A stretch of DNA of 64,000 nt, from assembly GCF_003144115.1 (NCBI RefSeq), contig NW_020312005.1, positions 492,562 through 556,561 of the forward strand, written 5' to 3'. This DNA is from Tilletiopsis washingtonensis (Eukaryota > Basidiomycota > Exobasidiomycetes > Entylomatales). The notes under the pieces were generated by a model. The model made no database searches. It saw only the letters and a list, made by a program, of their open reading frames with translations, and was not told the DNA's origin. The stretch's first letter is position 1. Every line of letters starts with the position of its first letter. The translations under genes were made by a program, and so were the position numbers. Of this stretch, positions 43,469-55,120 are shown piece by piece.

Positions 43469-45149
43469 TTAGCCCGGCGCGTCGGCCGAGCGGAACGTCG
43501 TCGAGGCGATGATGCCGCCGCATGCGCCGCCCATGACGAGGCTGGCGACAGTGTCAGTGCAGGTCTGGGCTCACAGGCACAGGCAGCTCACAGTGCGGAG
43601 GCAAGGCCCTTCTTCGACGGAGCCGGGCAGTTGCTGCCTTGGAATGCGAGCGCCGCCGTGACGCACACGCTGGAGCCCATGACGGCCAGGAAGGTGCCGC
43701 CGTACTTGACCTTGCTGTTGCCGACCTTGAGCATGACCATGCCCGCCATGGTGATGGCGTTGCCGAGCATGACGAAGCTGCCACGCTTGTTCAGCCGGTC
43801 GGCGACGAAGCTGGCCGTGAAGGCAAACGCGCAGGCGCAGACAAACGGCGGCGCGCTCATCAGCAGGGCCTTGTCGCCCTTGTAGCCCAGGTCGCGGATA
43901 CTGCGGGGCGAGGTGAGCTAGGGAGGGGTCGAGAGCGGCAGAGCTTCACTCACATGAGGGTGAGGAAGTAGGCCAGAGCATATGTGGGCATGGCAGCGCA
44001 CAGGAAGAGGAGCGAGTAGCCCCAGAGGATAGGGTCGAGCCTTCGCCGGGCGTCAGCGCGCGGGTCGTTTGACGCTCACTCGCAACACTCACAGGTACTT
44101 GCCAGCCTTGGCCAGGGTCAGCGGATCAGCCGCTGCCTCGCCGCGCTCAGCGACGGTGCGAGCAAGCACGAGCTCCTTCTCGCGCTTCGACAGCCACGGC
44201 GCGCGGTGCAGGTCGCTGGTGAAGAGGAGAATCGGCACGGCGCTCAGCACCGTCAGCAGGCCGGACCAGACGAAGATCCAGCCCCAGCCCTGGATGCGGC
44301 CAGTGGCGGGAGTCTTATGGAAGGCGGCAGCGAGGATGCTGCTGAAGGCAGCCATCAGGACCGAGCCCTGCGACGCGACGTCAGCCATGGCACGGGGGCA
44401 GGACGGCGTCGACACGCACCAGGTAGAAGAAGCTCATGCGCTTGCCGATCTCGCGGCGGTTATAGAAGCCGCTGATCGTCCAAATGGCGCATGGCAGGAA
44501 GCCGCTGCAGCAGGTGGCGGGTGAGCAGGAATGAGGGAGAGCTCGGCGCAGCACTCACGCCTCAAACAGGCCGGTGAGCGCTCGCGTGACGGCGAGCTGC
44601 TGGTATGTGGTGACGAAGCCCTGGCCGATCATGACGCAGCCCCAGCAGAAGCAGAGGCCGCTGAGCCACAGTCGCGCGCCGACGCGGCGGAAGAGCAGCG
44701 CAGCAGGGATCTGTGGGCGCAGGTGAGAGGCGGCCACCACTGAAGCGCAATAGCGACGCACCTCGAAGCAGACGTATGGGATGAAGAAAGCAATGAGCAC
44801 GAGCGTGTAGCGATTGTCCTTGTACAGGCGCAGCTTGTAGCCGGCGCCGGCCACGTACGCGGCACCGAGGTTGACTCGGTCGAGCAGCGACATCTGTGCA
44901 GCGGCCTCAGCACGACGAGGCGCGGTGCCGCCCGCACACCTCACTCACCGCAAAGCCGAAGGTCATCGGCAGGATGAGGCGCAGGTCGGCCTTGCGCACG
45001 AGCGCGCGCTGCTCCTCGTCGCTGAAGTGGTCGAGCGTGAGCACCTCGCTCTGCGACTCGCTCTTGTCGAGCGGGTGGCCGGCATGGCCGCCGTCCCAGC
45101 CGACGGCGGTGGCCTCCGAGGCGGGACTGTGCTTGAACGGGTGGGACAT
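43469..45149 (-). CDS. MFS permease of the allantoate/anion:cation symporter type, stopped early
   Basis: Eight exons (45149-44949, 44893-44762, 44710-44559, 44504-44420, 44367-44093, 44040-43954, 43900-43592, 43541-43469) give 437 residues ending at a TAA. The protein has an acidic N-tail, LRLILPMTFGFAMSLLDRVN and about eleven helices, in the pattern of the Dal5/Tna1 family, which imports small organic anions such as allantoate, nicotinate or pantothenate. The TAA (43469-43471) replaces a codon in the usual APxYxxGL loop. Downstream, the same frame continues (KVGLNVTLALQ, a normal 51-nt intron, then SLSITVTGLMMVVFSRRNAL and FENTPGFTYTL) to a second stop at 43268-43270. That tail is typical of the family, so the stop looks recent, an assembly error, or a null allele. 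Confidence 0.85.
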
Positions 45150-45952
45150 TATCACGGCAGAGACGGGTGGCGGACTGGGCAACGGAGCGGGAAACACGAC
45201 GAGGGAAGGCAACATGGCGGCGCTGGACGGCCGGGTTATAAGGCGCTGGAGCTGGGGGTATGTGGGCGTCTGGAGGGCGGAGTGAGACGCCCATCCACGC
45301 CACACGCTGCGCCGCTCAGGAGGGCGAGGTGGTGCGGATGTGGTGCGAGCCTGCGAACCGCCGCTCCTCAGGGGGGCGGACAGGAGGTTACGCCCGCCGG
45401 CGGGCGCACGATCGACGAGCGCCGTCGCCGCTGCTCTCGCCGCCTGCAGCGCCCGCTCCTGCAGGGGCTACTGCGCCCGCTCTCGATGGCCGCGAGACGC
45501 CCCTCGTCCGGAACAGAGTGCCCATGGCGGCGTTGCGCCCTGGCGCCGAAGCAGGTGCAGCGAAGCACTCTGTGCCTGGGAGAAGCGGGACCGGCGGCGG
45601 GCTGTTTGCTCGCCGCGGGGGTGAAGATGATAAGAGGCAGGCGCCCGGATGAGCGCTGCCGGGCGTCTCCTTTGTCTCTGCAACTGAGTGAGCGTCGTGA
45701 CCGCTGATGCCAGCACCAGGGATGTGGGAGCAGGGCTCGGAGGGCAGCGAGGTCCGGTGCCGAGGGGGAAGAGGCGGCGCATCTCGACGCGACACGCGAC
45801 GCGCCGCGGCGGCCGGCGCAAGCAACACACCGGCGCCGTGCCTGCGGCGAGACGCCCGCGCCGCCAAGTGGAGTGCGAGTGCGCCGCTCGCCAGTCGTGC
45901 GACTCTCCCTCATCTCCCTCTCTCGCCGCAACTGCCTGGCCCACTCCTCGCC
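45150..45952. promoter_or_regulatory. Divergent promoter region of the permease and UBR7-like genes
   Basis: About 800 bp between divergent starts. The right end is C/T-rich before the UBR7-like ATG. A long minus-strand open frame here has no family signature. Confidence 0.4.
45236..45241 (-). promoter_or_regulatory. TATA-like element of the permease gene
   Basis: TTATAA about 87 bp upstream of the ATG at 45149, in otherwise GC-rich DNA. Confidence 0.4.
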
Positions 45953-47811
45953 ATGTCGCCTTCTGCTGACACGCCGCAGCCGCGCGGCCTCACCGCCGCC
46001 GACCTGCTGGCGCACCAGGCGGCACTGGAGCGCGAGGCGCGCGAGGCCGTGCCCTTCAGCTTCACAAAGGGCGGCTGCACCCACGCCCGCGGCTACATCC
46101 GCCAGCCCGTGTGGGCGTGCACGACGTGCGGCGGCGGAGGTGTGTGCGCTGGGTGCAGCGTTGGCTGTCATGCAGGTGAGTGGGAGCGGACTTGCGGCGT
46201 TGGCCGGCAGACTGACCAGTGCGCACAGAGCATGACCTGGTGGAGCTCTTCGCCAAGCGCTCCTTCCGCTGCGACTGCGGCACGCTCTCCATGTCGCAGC
46301 GCACCCGTGCTGCCGGTGCCAGCAGCAGTGCTGCTCCAGAGATGCCGACGCCGTGCAGCCTGCGGCCAAAGGAGACGGCCGTGGCGACGGAGAACGAGGA
46401 CAATGCGTACGGGCGCAACTTTGCCGGCCACTTCTGCCGCTGTGCGCGCGGCGAGACGTACGATCCTGAGACTGAAGACGAGGTGCGTCGAGCGCCGCTG
46501 TGCAGGCCATGTCCTGCTGCTTACTGTCTAGCGCTAGACCATGTTTCAGTGCTTGGCATGCGAGGACTGGTTCCACGAGAGCTGCACGTCGCTCCTGGGC
46601 GGCCTGGCGCCGCCTGGCTCGGCTGCCGCGTCCACAGCTGCGAGCGGCGCGGGTCCTTCTACCACGTCGCAGCCGGCCCAGTCGGGAGGTGAGGGTCGGA
46701 CAGTCTCGGCACAGGGTAGCGAAGCCGTAGGCACAGAGGCTAGTGCCCCGCAGAAGCCTCCTCAAGGAGACGGCGCGGAGCAAGTGCCTGTCAAGACCTC
46801 GACCACCTCCTCAGTCCACGTGCCGATCGACGTCGTTCCTGCAGAAGATGCGCCTTTGCCGCTCATCGCGCACGAGTCCTTCGACCTGCTGCTGTGTTCC
46901 AGCTGCGTCCGAGCTCCGAGTCACGAGATCTTGAGGCACTACGTCGGTGCCGCTGGCTGGGGCGCGGTGGTGCCTGCTGACAAGGCGCGCTTGAAGCCAA
47001 CGCCTCTGGCGAGAGGGAACACTGTGCTTGGCTTAGAGCCGAATGTCGACCTTGCGCTCGAGGCGACAGAGCTAGCGCGGTCCGCGGCACCGGCCGACGA
47101 CTTGAGCGCTGGCGCCAAGCACGCCCTAACGTCGCCCGAGCCAGAACAAGCATCGAAAAGGGCCCGGTTGGACGGAGATGAGGGCCTTGCCGAGGCTTCA
47201 GCAGCCTCTGAACAGGAAGCGAAGCCGCTTCATTCTGCATCTCAAGAGGCAGGCGCGAAGGCCGCAGAGCCTGCTCCGGTGCCTGGACCGTCGGCTGTTG
47301 CATCAGCAGACCCCTCGTGCACTCTTCCGCCTCTTCCAGCCTGGGCAGCGCCGGAGCAGGACAACGTCGATGGCGTGCGCCTGGACATCTTTCTCTCCGA
47401 CGATTTCCGGTCTCGCATCTGCCGCTGCGCCGAGGTGAGTGCGCCGATCACGGTTGTGCGCTTGCAGCAGCTCATCGCATCGTTGTGCAGTGCATCCCGC
47501 GCTTCAAGGCGCTGCCCTACGTGCTCGAGTCCGAGGCGACGTACTCGCCGCCGCGCAGCGAAGTCTCATCAGAGGCCGGCTCGGTTGGCGGTGCCTCGCA
47601 CGCCTCGTCCTCATACGACCGCGGCATGGCGGCGCTGCAGCGTCTGCCTCGCGAACAGATGCTTGAGTCGCTGGAGGCCTACGGACGCCTGCGCGATGCG
47701 CTCTTTGAGCAGGTGTTGCGGCCGTGCCAAGAGAGCGGACAGGAGGTCGATGAGGCCACTATCCGAGCCTTCTTTGCGCGGCATCGCGAGCAGGCCCGGC
47801 GTGGCGGCTGA
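45953..47811 (+). CDS. UBR7/Mlo2-like protein with UBR box and PHD-type finger
   Basis: Four exons (45953-46175, 46229-46482, 46538-47434, 47491-47811) encode 564 residues. The UBR box lies at about residues 40-105 with CTHARGYIRQPVWACTTC, then VCAGCSVGCHAEHDLVELF and RCDCGT, holding the zinc ligands. A PHD-like finger follows (FCRCARGETYDP, then FQCLACEDWFHESCTSLLGG). The middle, residues about 200-430, is low complexity. A C-terminal cysteine block, FRSRICRCAECIPRFKALPY, is also typical of UBR7 and fission yeast Mlo2. UBR7 acts as a chromatin-linked E3 ubiquitin ligase in animals; the fungal role is not settled. Substrate recognition here is unknown. Confidence 0.9.
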
Positions 47812-48086
47812 TGCTGCCCGCGGGTCACGAATGATACCCCGTGTCACAGGAAGAGCAGATTTTGGTATTGCGGAGAGAGAGCAGCCCGTCTGCGAAGAGC
47901 AGTGACAGGCGCATGCCGAGCAGTGCGGAGCCGAATGAGTGTGGGCACAAGGAGTGCGGGAGAGTGGTATGCGAAGTAGGAGCACAAGGAACAGACGAGT
48001 GAGGGGCGGAGGAGGATAGAGGCGATGCGGACCTGGGTGTGACGCTCGGACACCTGTGACGAGGCTAGGAAATAACGCTGTGCAGC

Positions 48087-51000
48087 TCAGGCAGAGAGCA
48101 TGCTGCGGGGCAGGGAAGGCAGGGGTTCGGCAGGCGGAGACGAGATGGAGGCGTCGGCCGAGCGGCGGCGCCACTGTGCGGCATAGTCGGAGGTGTACGA
48201 GAGCGGCGTGATGTCTTCTGCGGGCACCGCACGGCCCTTGACCTTTGTTGGGCCCATTCGAGGCGGTCGCGGTGGGCCTGACCGTGTGCCGGGCAGCGCC
48301 GTTGGCGGAGACACCATCTCGGAGCGCGGGTAGCTGCTGCCGCTGCTCTTGGAGCTCTTCGAGCTGATGCTCGCCGAGCGTGCTCGCTGCGCCATGGCAA
48401 AGGGCGCCGGCTCGGGTTGCATGATGGGTGCCGGACGAGGCGAGGCGGCTTCGGCGGCGGCCTTGCGCAGCGACGGCCGTCGCGCTCCACGCGTGCGCGC
48501 GACGAGGTCCATGTCGCCCGAGGCCGTCGACGAGGCCGACAGGATCGCCTTGCGGCTGCCGACTGGCGGCCGGATCTCGATGTGCGGCGGGTCCGCCACG
48601 CTGGCAGCCGTTCCGCTGAGTCTCTTGCTCGCTGGCGACGCAGTGGGCCCGGAGTTGCTGCTGCCCGTGCTGGAGTCCGCCGGACTGTCGAGCCGGCGGA
48701 GGCTGTTCCGCTTATCGATACCGTTGGCCGCTTGCACGCCGAGCGAAGCGGTACGAGGTGCTAGGAGCGCACTGCCATCATTGCTGATCGTGCTGGTGCG
48801 CTTGCTAGACCCGTTGCGACGGGTGCCAGCAGACGGCGGAGCAGGGCTGAAGCCAGCGCCTTGCGTGACTTTCTCGGGCGGCGAGAGCGACGGCGTAGAC
48901 GGCGCGCTGCCCAGACTGCCGTACGCATCGGCGCTGCTCCATGCCTGCTGCGATGCGGGCAGTGTCGCGACGTGCCCATCCCAAGGGTGAAGCTCCAGCG
49001 CAGTCGGGCTCGCTTGCACGCCAAAGGCGCCGCGAAGCACTCCGGCCCGCTGTTTCTCGAGTGGATGCTGGGGCTGAGCGGGCGGTGGCGGAGTGATCGG
49101 CGAGTCGCCGTCGCTGCCCGAGTCGGCAGCGACGAGCGCGGCCTCGGCAAGAAGCCAAGAGGCGTTCGAATCGATGCGCTCGCGCTCCGCCTTGAGCTGC
49201 GCGCCGGCGTTGCGGCCCAGGCTGCTGTACTTGTTGCGCTGCTTGGCGGCCGAGAGACTGCTGCCACGTCCAGGCACATCAAGGCCGTCCGCTGCGTCTG
49301 ACTGACGGATGTCGGCCTCGGAGTGGCGACGCTGCCGATTGTGCGACGACTCGTACGTCGAGGCGTTGCTGCTCACCGAGGACTTGCGCAGCGCCTTGCC
49401 CATGCTCTGGCGGATGCGCGCGCTGCCAGACAGATCATTATCGGCGCGGATCAGGGCAGGCGTGTACGTCGGCGGCGACATTGGCGCAGAGCCGTTGTGC
49501 TGCAGCAGCGCACTGCCGTACGCCGGCTTCTCGCTCTGCGAAGGGCTCGCGCCACTGTAGCTGCTCGTCCGCAGCGACTTGAGAGCGCGTCCAAGAGGCG
49601 AGGCCGGCGCGGCGTCCGCCAGCGGGTCAATGCGCTTGCTGACGTCCACGGTCAGATTGGGCCGACGCAGCTCCTCGGACGTGAAGGAGATGAGCGGCCC
49701 GGCAAGCTGCTCCTGGTGGTTGCGCATGCGCCGTGCGTGCGCCTGGCGGTCCTGCTGCAGCTGAACATCGGTTCTGCCGACGCCGTTTGCGAGCGCTGGC
49801 TTCTCCTCGCCAGGCGTTCCACCGCCGACCATCGCCGGCAGACTGGTCGTGGAGGCATTGGCGCCGAGCATGCGCGCACGCTCGGCCGCGCGCCTCGCGC
49901 GTCGCTTGCGCCAGTCCCAGTCTCGTCCAGCGGCCGCCGTGCTTTGGCAAAAGCGCTCGAACCAGAACTCTCCCTCGGCACGGTCATCGTCCGTGCCTGC
50001 CGCACCGGAGTCCCAGCGCTCGTCGGTCTCGAAGCGCCTTGGCGGCACGTACTTCAGACTCTCAGGGTCCGGGTGCGCTGCCACCTGCGCTGCCGTCTCG
50101 AGTCGCTCGCGCGCACGGTCGTGAGCTTCGGCGTGAAGCGTCCAGTCAGGCTCGGTGAGCTTGATCGACTTGCGTCGCCGGCTGCCCGGCCAAGCCGCGC
50201 GCACCTGCGCAGGCGTCATACTGCCGAGCCGTGGCACTGCCGGCTGAGCAAGCGACGAGTCCTGCGAATGCGCTGCGCCGGGAGGCAGGCTGGAAGTGGT
50301 GGACGAGGCGCCACCGAGTGCTGGCGAGTCGACGTACGATGACGAAGAGGAGCCGTCAAATGGCCACGCCGCCGAGTCCATGCTTCTTATTGACCCTTGC
50401 TGGTGCCACGGAACGCTCGTGGCGTTGAACGAGCCCTGGCTAGATGGGTAGAGTCCCGGAGGCGTGGCCGTGGCGGACTGCGGCACGCCGGCGAACACCT
50501 CGGGCAGACGCTTGAGGATGGAAGGCGGACCCTCAGGTGCCGGACGCCGGACGAGGCGCATGGCAGCGCTGCGGAAGGCCACTTCCTCGAAGGTGCTCGC
50601 AGCGTCCTGCAGGGAGACGAAGGAGCCGGACGATGTGGAGTAGCCCGATGAGAGCGACGAGAGGGAAGCCGACTCGCCATCCTCTACTGCGGGTTCGCTG
50701 CCAGGACTAGACTCAGCGCCCGCAGCAGCGTCGAGACTGGCAGCCGCGCCGCCGTCCTCAGCAGAAGGCGCAGACAGGACAGGCGACGTGAGACGGCCGC
50801 TCTCGCGACGCTTGCGCGTCGGCGTCCCGTCCACATCCCGGTGCATCGAGCCCATCTCTGCCTTGGCACGGCGCCCTCGCTCGTCGAGCTCGAGTTGGAT
50901 CGGGGAGACGCACAAGCGCGAGCGCGGGTCCTTGCTCGTGATGCGCACGAGGCTGCTGCGCTTGCGCACAACGTGGCTGCTGTCGCGACTGCCCTGCCGC

Positions 51001-51756
51001 CGGTGCGATGCAACAAGGTTGAATGCTCGTCGCAGCGGACGCCCAGCAGTCGAGCCCTCGGGCACTTCGGCCTCAGAGTCCTCCTCAAACTCGTACTCGT
51101 CCGAGTCGAGCTCCAGCTCGGCAGGGTCGACATCAGCGAGGCCCTCGTTGAACTCGTAGAGCGAGTCAATTTGGCGTGAAGAGCCCGCCGACACGGAGAT
51201 GTAGAGGAATGCGAGCGTAACGATGGTCACTGTGACGAAAGCAGCGCATTCAGCAGCCGCACCGCCGAGCAGCACTGCGCTTCTCCGCGCACTCACCTGG
51301 CGCAGCAAGCAGGATCGTTGCGGTCCACGTTCTCCACATCGCCCTGTACCAGTACCACAGCCCGCGCAGGAGCAGGCCCAGCAGGTGACCGACATACTGC
51401 AGCAAGGCTTGCACAAAGCTCCGCGCCGGCGCCGCAAGAGGCACACCTGTCTCCATGGACGCAGCCGGCGCCGGCGGCGAGGCACTGGCGGCCCACGAGC
51501 GAGCGCGCGCCACGGCCACCCAGAACGGCCGTGGCTGGTCCGGCGGAGGAAGCAGGCGCGAGAGCAGCGTGCTGCCACCGCCGTAGAGGCGAGAGCCAGA
51601 GGGCGAGAGCAGCGCACTGAGCGGGCCGCTGGACGTCGAGGCCGCGCCGGCGGCGGGCGAGATAGGAGGAGGCGCGTGCGAGTCGGCCACGCCCGAGGCT
51701 ATTGCTGGAGCGGAGAGGTAGAGAAGCAGGAGCGCGCGTGCGACGGCGGCCGTCAT
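48087..51756 (-). CDS. Large membrane protein of unknown function, mostly disordered
   Basis: Two exons (51756-51297 and 51229-48087) encode about 1200 residues. The N-terminus (MTAAVARALLLLYLSAPAIA) looks like a signal peptide or anchor. Hydrophobic segments at about residues 115-145 (LLQYVGHLLGLLLRGLWYWY) and 148-172 (AAPVTIVTLAFLYISVSAG) are likely membrane helices. An acidic patch (ELDSDEYEFEEDSEAEVPEG) follows, and the rest is Ser/Pro/Arg-rich with no domain that I recognise. A different ATG in the second-exon frame (51617) would drop the first exon, but the signal-like start and good splice signals favour the two-exon model. It could be an ER or plasma-membrane scaffold; that is a guess. 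Its neighbours give no clear functional hint. Confidence 0.7.
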
Positions 51757-53535
51757 GGCGCCGGACGGCCAGCGCGAGCTGGCTCCAGCAGGGGCTGAGG
51801 TGCAGCGGCCAGGCCCGGGCCGCTGCGGCGCCCAGTCACGGCCGTGCGGCTGCGGAGCGCAAGGCACGGGGGTGCGCGCAGCTGGGCGGCAATTTGAATG
51901 CAGGGCCCCCGCAGGATCGGTGCGGAAGGCGGCGCACGAGACGGACCCGGAGCGGTGGAGCGAGAGGAGAGGAGGGTGCGCGGCAGCACACGACAGGGGC
52001 GCTAGAGACGAGGCAAATGGATCCGCTGCAGCGGCGCAGCAGCGTAAAGTGCGCCGCACGGGCGGGGCGCGCCGGAAGCTCGGCGACGGGGCGGCGCAGC
52101 GGGCGCTGGAGGGAGTCTGTGGACGGCGCCGCCCGCGAGACGGAGCCGGCGCTGGCTAGGGAATGGTAGAGGTGGTGCGGGTCGAGAGCAAGGCGCAGCT
52201 GGACGAGCGAGAGCGAGGAGCGGCGGCGGCGAGCGGCGGCGGCGAGCGGCGAGGGCGCGCGTGGAGCGGCAGCGCGGGGAAGGCGAGTGGGCCGAGATGC
52301 GCTGCACGCCTGGGGGCTGCTGCCGCACTGCACCCACGCGCGCGGCCGGCGAGAGCGAAGCATAAGGCGCGGGAGCAGCACCAGCAAGCTTGCCTCGAGC
52401 GCTGCTTTGCTGCACAGCAGCTGTGCTTGGCCGCCCTCGCAGCGCGCGGCCAGTCTGCGAGGCCGACGGTGCCTGCATGCAGGGCACTCGAGCTCTGGTG
52501 CTGCGGCAGGCACGCTACCTCCATCTGCGCACGCAGCAACAAGACTCGCTCCTCGCCGTGCCGTGCCACGCACTTGCCCTGTGCCACGCACTTGCCCTGT
52601 CTCTCGCACGTCAGCTGCACGCTGTGCAGATCGTGTCTGGCGCTCATGCGGCCTGCCCGCTCCGGCGGCCGCCCAGTGTGCGGTGCGCGCCGGCAGGCGG
52701 GCGGCAGGGTGCAGCGCAGCGCAGCACCAGCGTCCGCCTCGGCCATTCCACCCGCCTCGCCGCGTCCGGCTGCGCAACGGCCCCCGCCGCGGTCGCTGTC
52801 TCGCGAATATGCTCTCTCCCGCAGCCGGCGGCGGCCGCGGCAAGGTCGACCTGTCTGCTGGTCGAGCAGCGTGGCTGGCCCTCATGCCGTTGCGACGTTG
52901 GCCGGCGGCGGCAGGCAGCCGGTGCAGGAAGGCTTCGTCGATCTCGCAGCGGCCGCTCGGCTTTCACTCGAGTGGACGCTCCGCCGCTGGCCGCAGATCA
53001 CGCGCTCCCCGCCCCCGGCAGCGCAGCGCAGTCGCCTTCCGCTGCACGGCTGCTGCATCTGCAGAGCTGCAGCTGCAGCGGAGGCCGTGCGGACTTGAGG
53101 CGCAGCTGCTGGGCGCTGCCGGCGGATGAGACCGCGACGGCAAGCCCGTGCCCGAGCCAGCGCAGCGCCCGCCGCCGACTCCCCGCCCTCCAAGTCCCAG
53201 CCGGCATCGCTGCCGGTGCTGCTCTGTCCGGCGCTTGGACCAGCAGTCCTCGCTGAGACCAGCACCAGCCGCAGGTGCCGCGCTGCACCCTTACCCCGCG
53301 TTCTGCACGCGCATTGCCCGAGACAGCAGCAGGAGCAGCGCCGTCCTGCGGCTGAGCGACGCACGCCTCCGCAGCAGCACCGCCGGCGAGAGAGGAGAGT
53401 AGCCGTAGATTAAGGCAGTGGCTCGAGGCGCGGCAGCCTTGCGGCGCAGCAGTGCAAGAAGGCAAGGGACATGTCCGCGCGAAGAAGGCAGCACAGAGGG
53501 CCGAGAAGGCAGAATGGAAGAGCAGCACTGCAGGT
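51757..53535. other. Intergenic region between the membrane protein and lipase genes, no gene recognised
   Basis: About 1.8 kb with overlapping frames of 200-350 codons on both strands and no domain. An 18-bp unit containing CACGCACTTGCCCTGTG is tandemly duplicated near 52566-52600. The left end is the promoter of the membrane-protein gene. Confidence 0.45.
52566..52600. repeat. Short tandem duplication
   Basis: Two nearly identical 18-bp units with the core CACGCACTTGCCCTGT. Too short and isolated to assign a function. Confidence 0.7.
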
Positions 53536-55120
53536 CTAGCCGCACTTGGTGGCCGCGCCGGCATCGCAGACGTCTGTCGGTGCGCAAGTCAGCAAGACGG
53601 CTACACAGTCTGGCAGACTTGACTCACACTGCTTCAGCGGCGGCTCGCGCTTCACGTACACGCCGCCCGACGTGCTGACGGCGCCGAGCAGGTTGGCGGC
53701 GAACTTCAGGCCGGGCACCACGTCGTTGATGTTGATGTTGGAGTTCTCGAAGTTGAAGCTGTGAGGGGATGCTCGTGAGCGACGTCGGTGGGCTGATCGA
53801 GCAGCATGGCTCACCAGTCGGCCTTGTTGAACTTGGACAGGTCTGCGCGGCCGTCTGCGCTCGTAAAGGCGTTGAGCACGATTGAGTACGCAGCCGGCGT
53901 GGCCAGCATGCTCAGGTGGTCGGCGATCTGCGCAGCACAGGTCAGCAGGCGAGAAGACCTGACGCCATGGGTGCAACGCACAGCCAGAGGACCGCAGATG
54001 TCCTGGAGCGGGAATTGCACGCTGCCGGCGAGCGCAGACGAGGGGTTCGGGCCGAACTGCGGGATGACGATCTCGTCGGTGCGCGTGAAGAAGGCCGTCG
54101 TGCTGGCGTGGCAGCGGTGTCAGCGACATCGTGACACGCCTCTTGCTCAGAGACTCACGGGACGATGGCCCTCGGGAAGATCTTTCGCTGCGCCTTGAGG
54201 TAATTGCTGGTCGAGTCCTGTGCGCATCGTGTCAGCACGGCGGACAGGCCGCTTTGCGGCCAGCGCTCACCTGCTGCAGAATCGCAGCCGAGCAGCCCTG
54301 TCCGAGCGACGCAATGGTCTCGGCGGCACAGCCGACCGGAGGAAGCAGCGTGGTGCCACCGACTGTGAGACGAGAGTGGTCAATGACCAGCTGCGCTTCT
54401 CCCATCACCAAGACTCACAGTCAGGCGCGAGGCCGACGAACGACGCCACCTTTCTGCGAGCCGACGGCCAGAAGATGCTGGTGCGCAGATGTGTCAGCTT
54501 CCGGCATGGGCAGCAGCCTCGCGCAGCACTCACGTTGCCCAGGGCACGTTGAGGCCGCCACCCTGGCTGTGCGCCACCACCTTGACCTTGCCATTCTTGC
54601 TGCGAGGCGCCAGGCTCTGCGACGTACGCGTGAGGGGTGCGTGCCGGGGCATGGCGACTCTTGACTCACCATGATGGCGTGCGCCACATACTCGGCGTTG
54701 ACCTGTGCATCGCCGAGCTGGCTGTTCGGCGGCGAGACCCAGCAGACATCGAAGCCCGGGCCGGCCGTGGGCAGCAGCTGCACGAAGGGGCCCTCCGGGA
54801 AGCTGTCCTCGCCCGTGAGGCCGGTGCCGGGCACGAGCAGCACCACGCCGCCAGCTGATGGTCGAGGCAGTCAGCGACGAGTGGGTGCGTGCGCAGACGG
54901 AGGCGCTCACCGGCGCCCTTGATGCCGTTGGGGCAGGTGATGGCCGCCTCGAGCTTGGCAGCACTGACGCTGAACGGCGCATCGGTGGTGGGCAGCGGCG
55001 GCGACGTCGGCTGCGCAGCTCGCATTAGCCGTGTCCGTCGCTCCATCTCGTCGCGCAACTCACAGCTGCGACGGCGCTGGCCGCAAGGGCGAGGGCTGCG
55101 AAGGCGCTGGAGAAGAGCAT
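53536..55120 (-). CDS. Secreted lipase of the Candida antarctica lipase B type
   Basis: Eleven exons (55120-55064, 55010-54911, 54854-54670, 54616-54534, 54477-54419, 54362-54271, 54217-54159, 54102-53982, 53927-53815, 53758-53628, 53573-53536) join in phase to 345 residues. A signal peptide (MLFSSAFAALALAASAVAA) leads the alpha/beta-hydrolase fold. The block GGVVLLVPGTGLTGEDSF holds the oxyanion residues, and FDVCWVSPPNSQLGDAQVNA matches CALB closely. The triad is Ser131 in VVAHSQGGG, Asp221 in FFTRTDEIVIPQ and His256 in IADHLSM. The nucleophile motif is HSQGG rather than the lipase GxSxG, as CALB has WSQGG. CALB cleaves and makes esters. Specificity here is unknown. Confidence 0.93.

Noticed and set aside
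51836-52885. Minus-strand frame of about 349 codons upstream of the membrane-protein gene
   Set aside because: No domain and no splice link to the gene at 48087-51756; overlaps other equally long frames.
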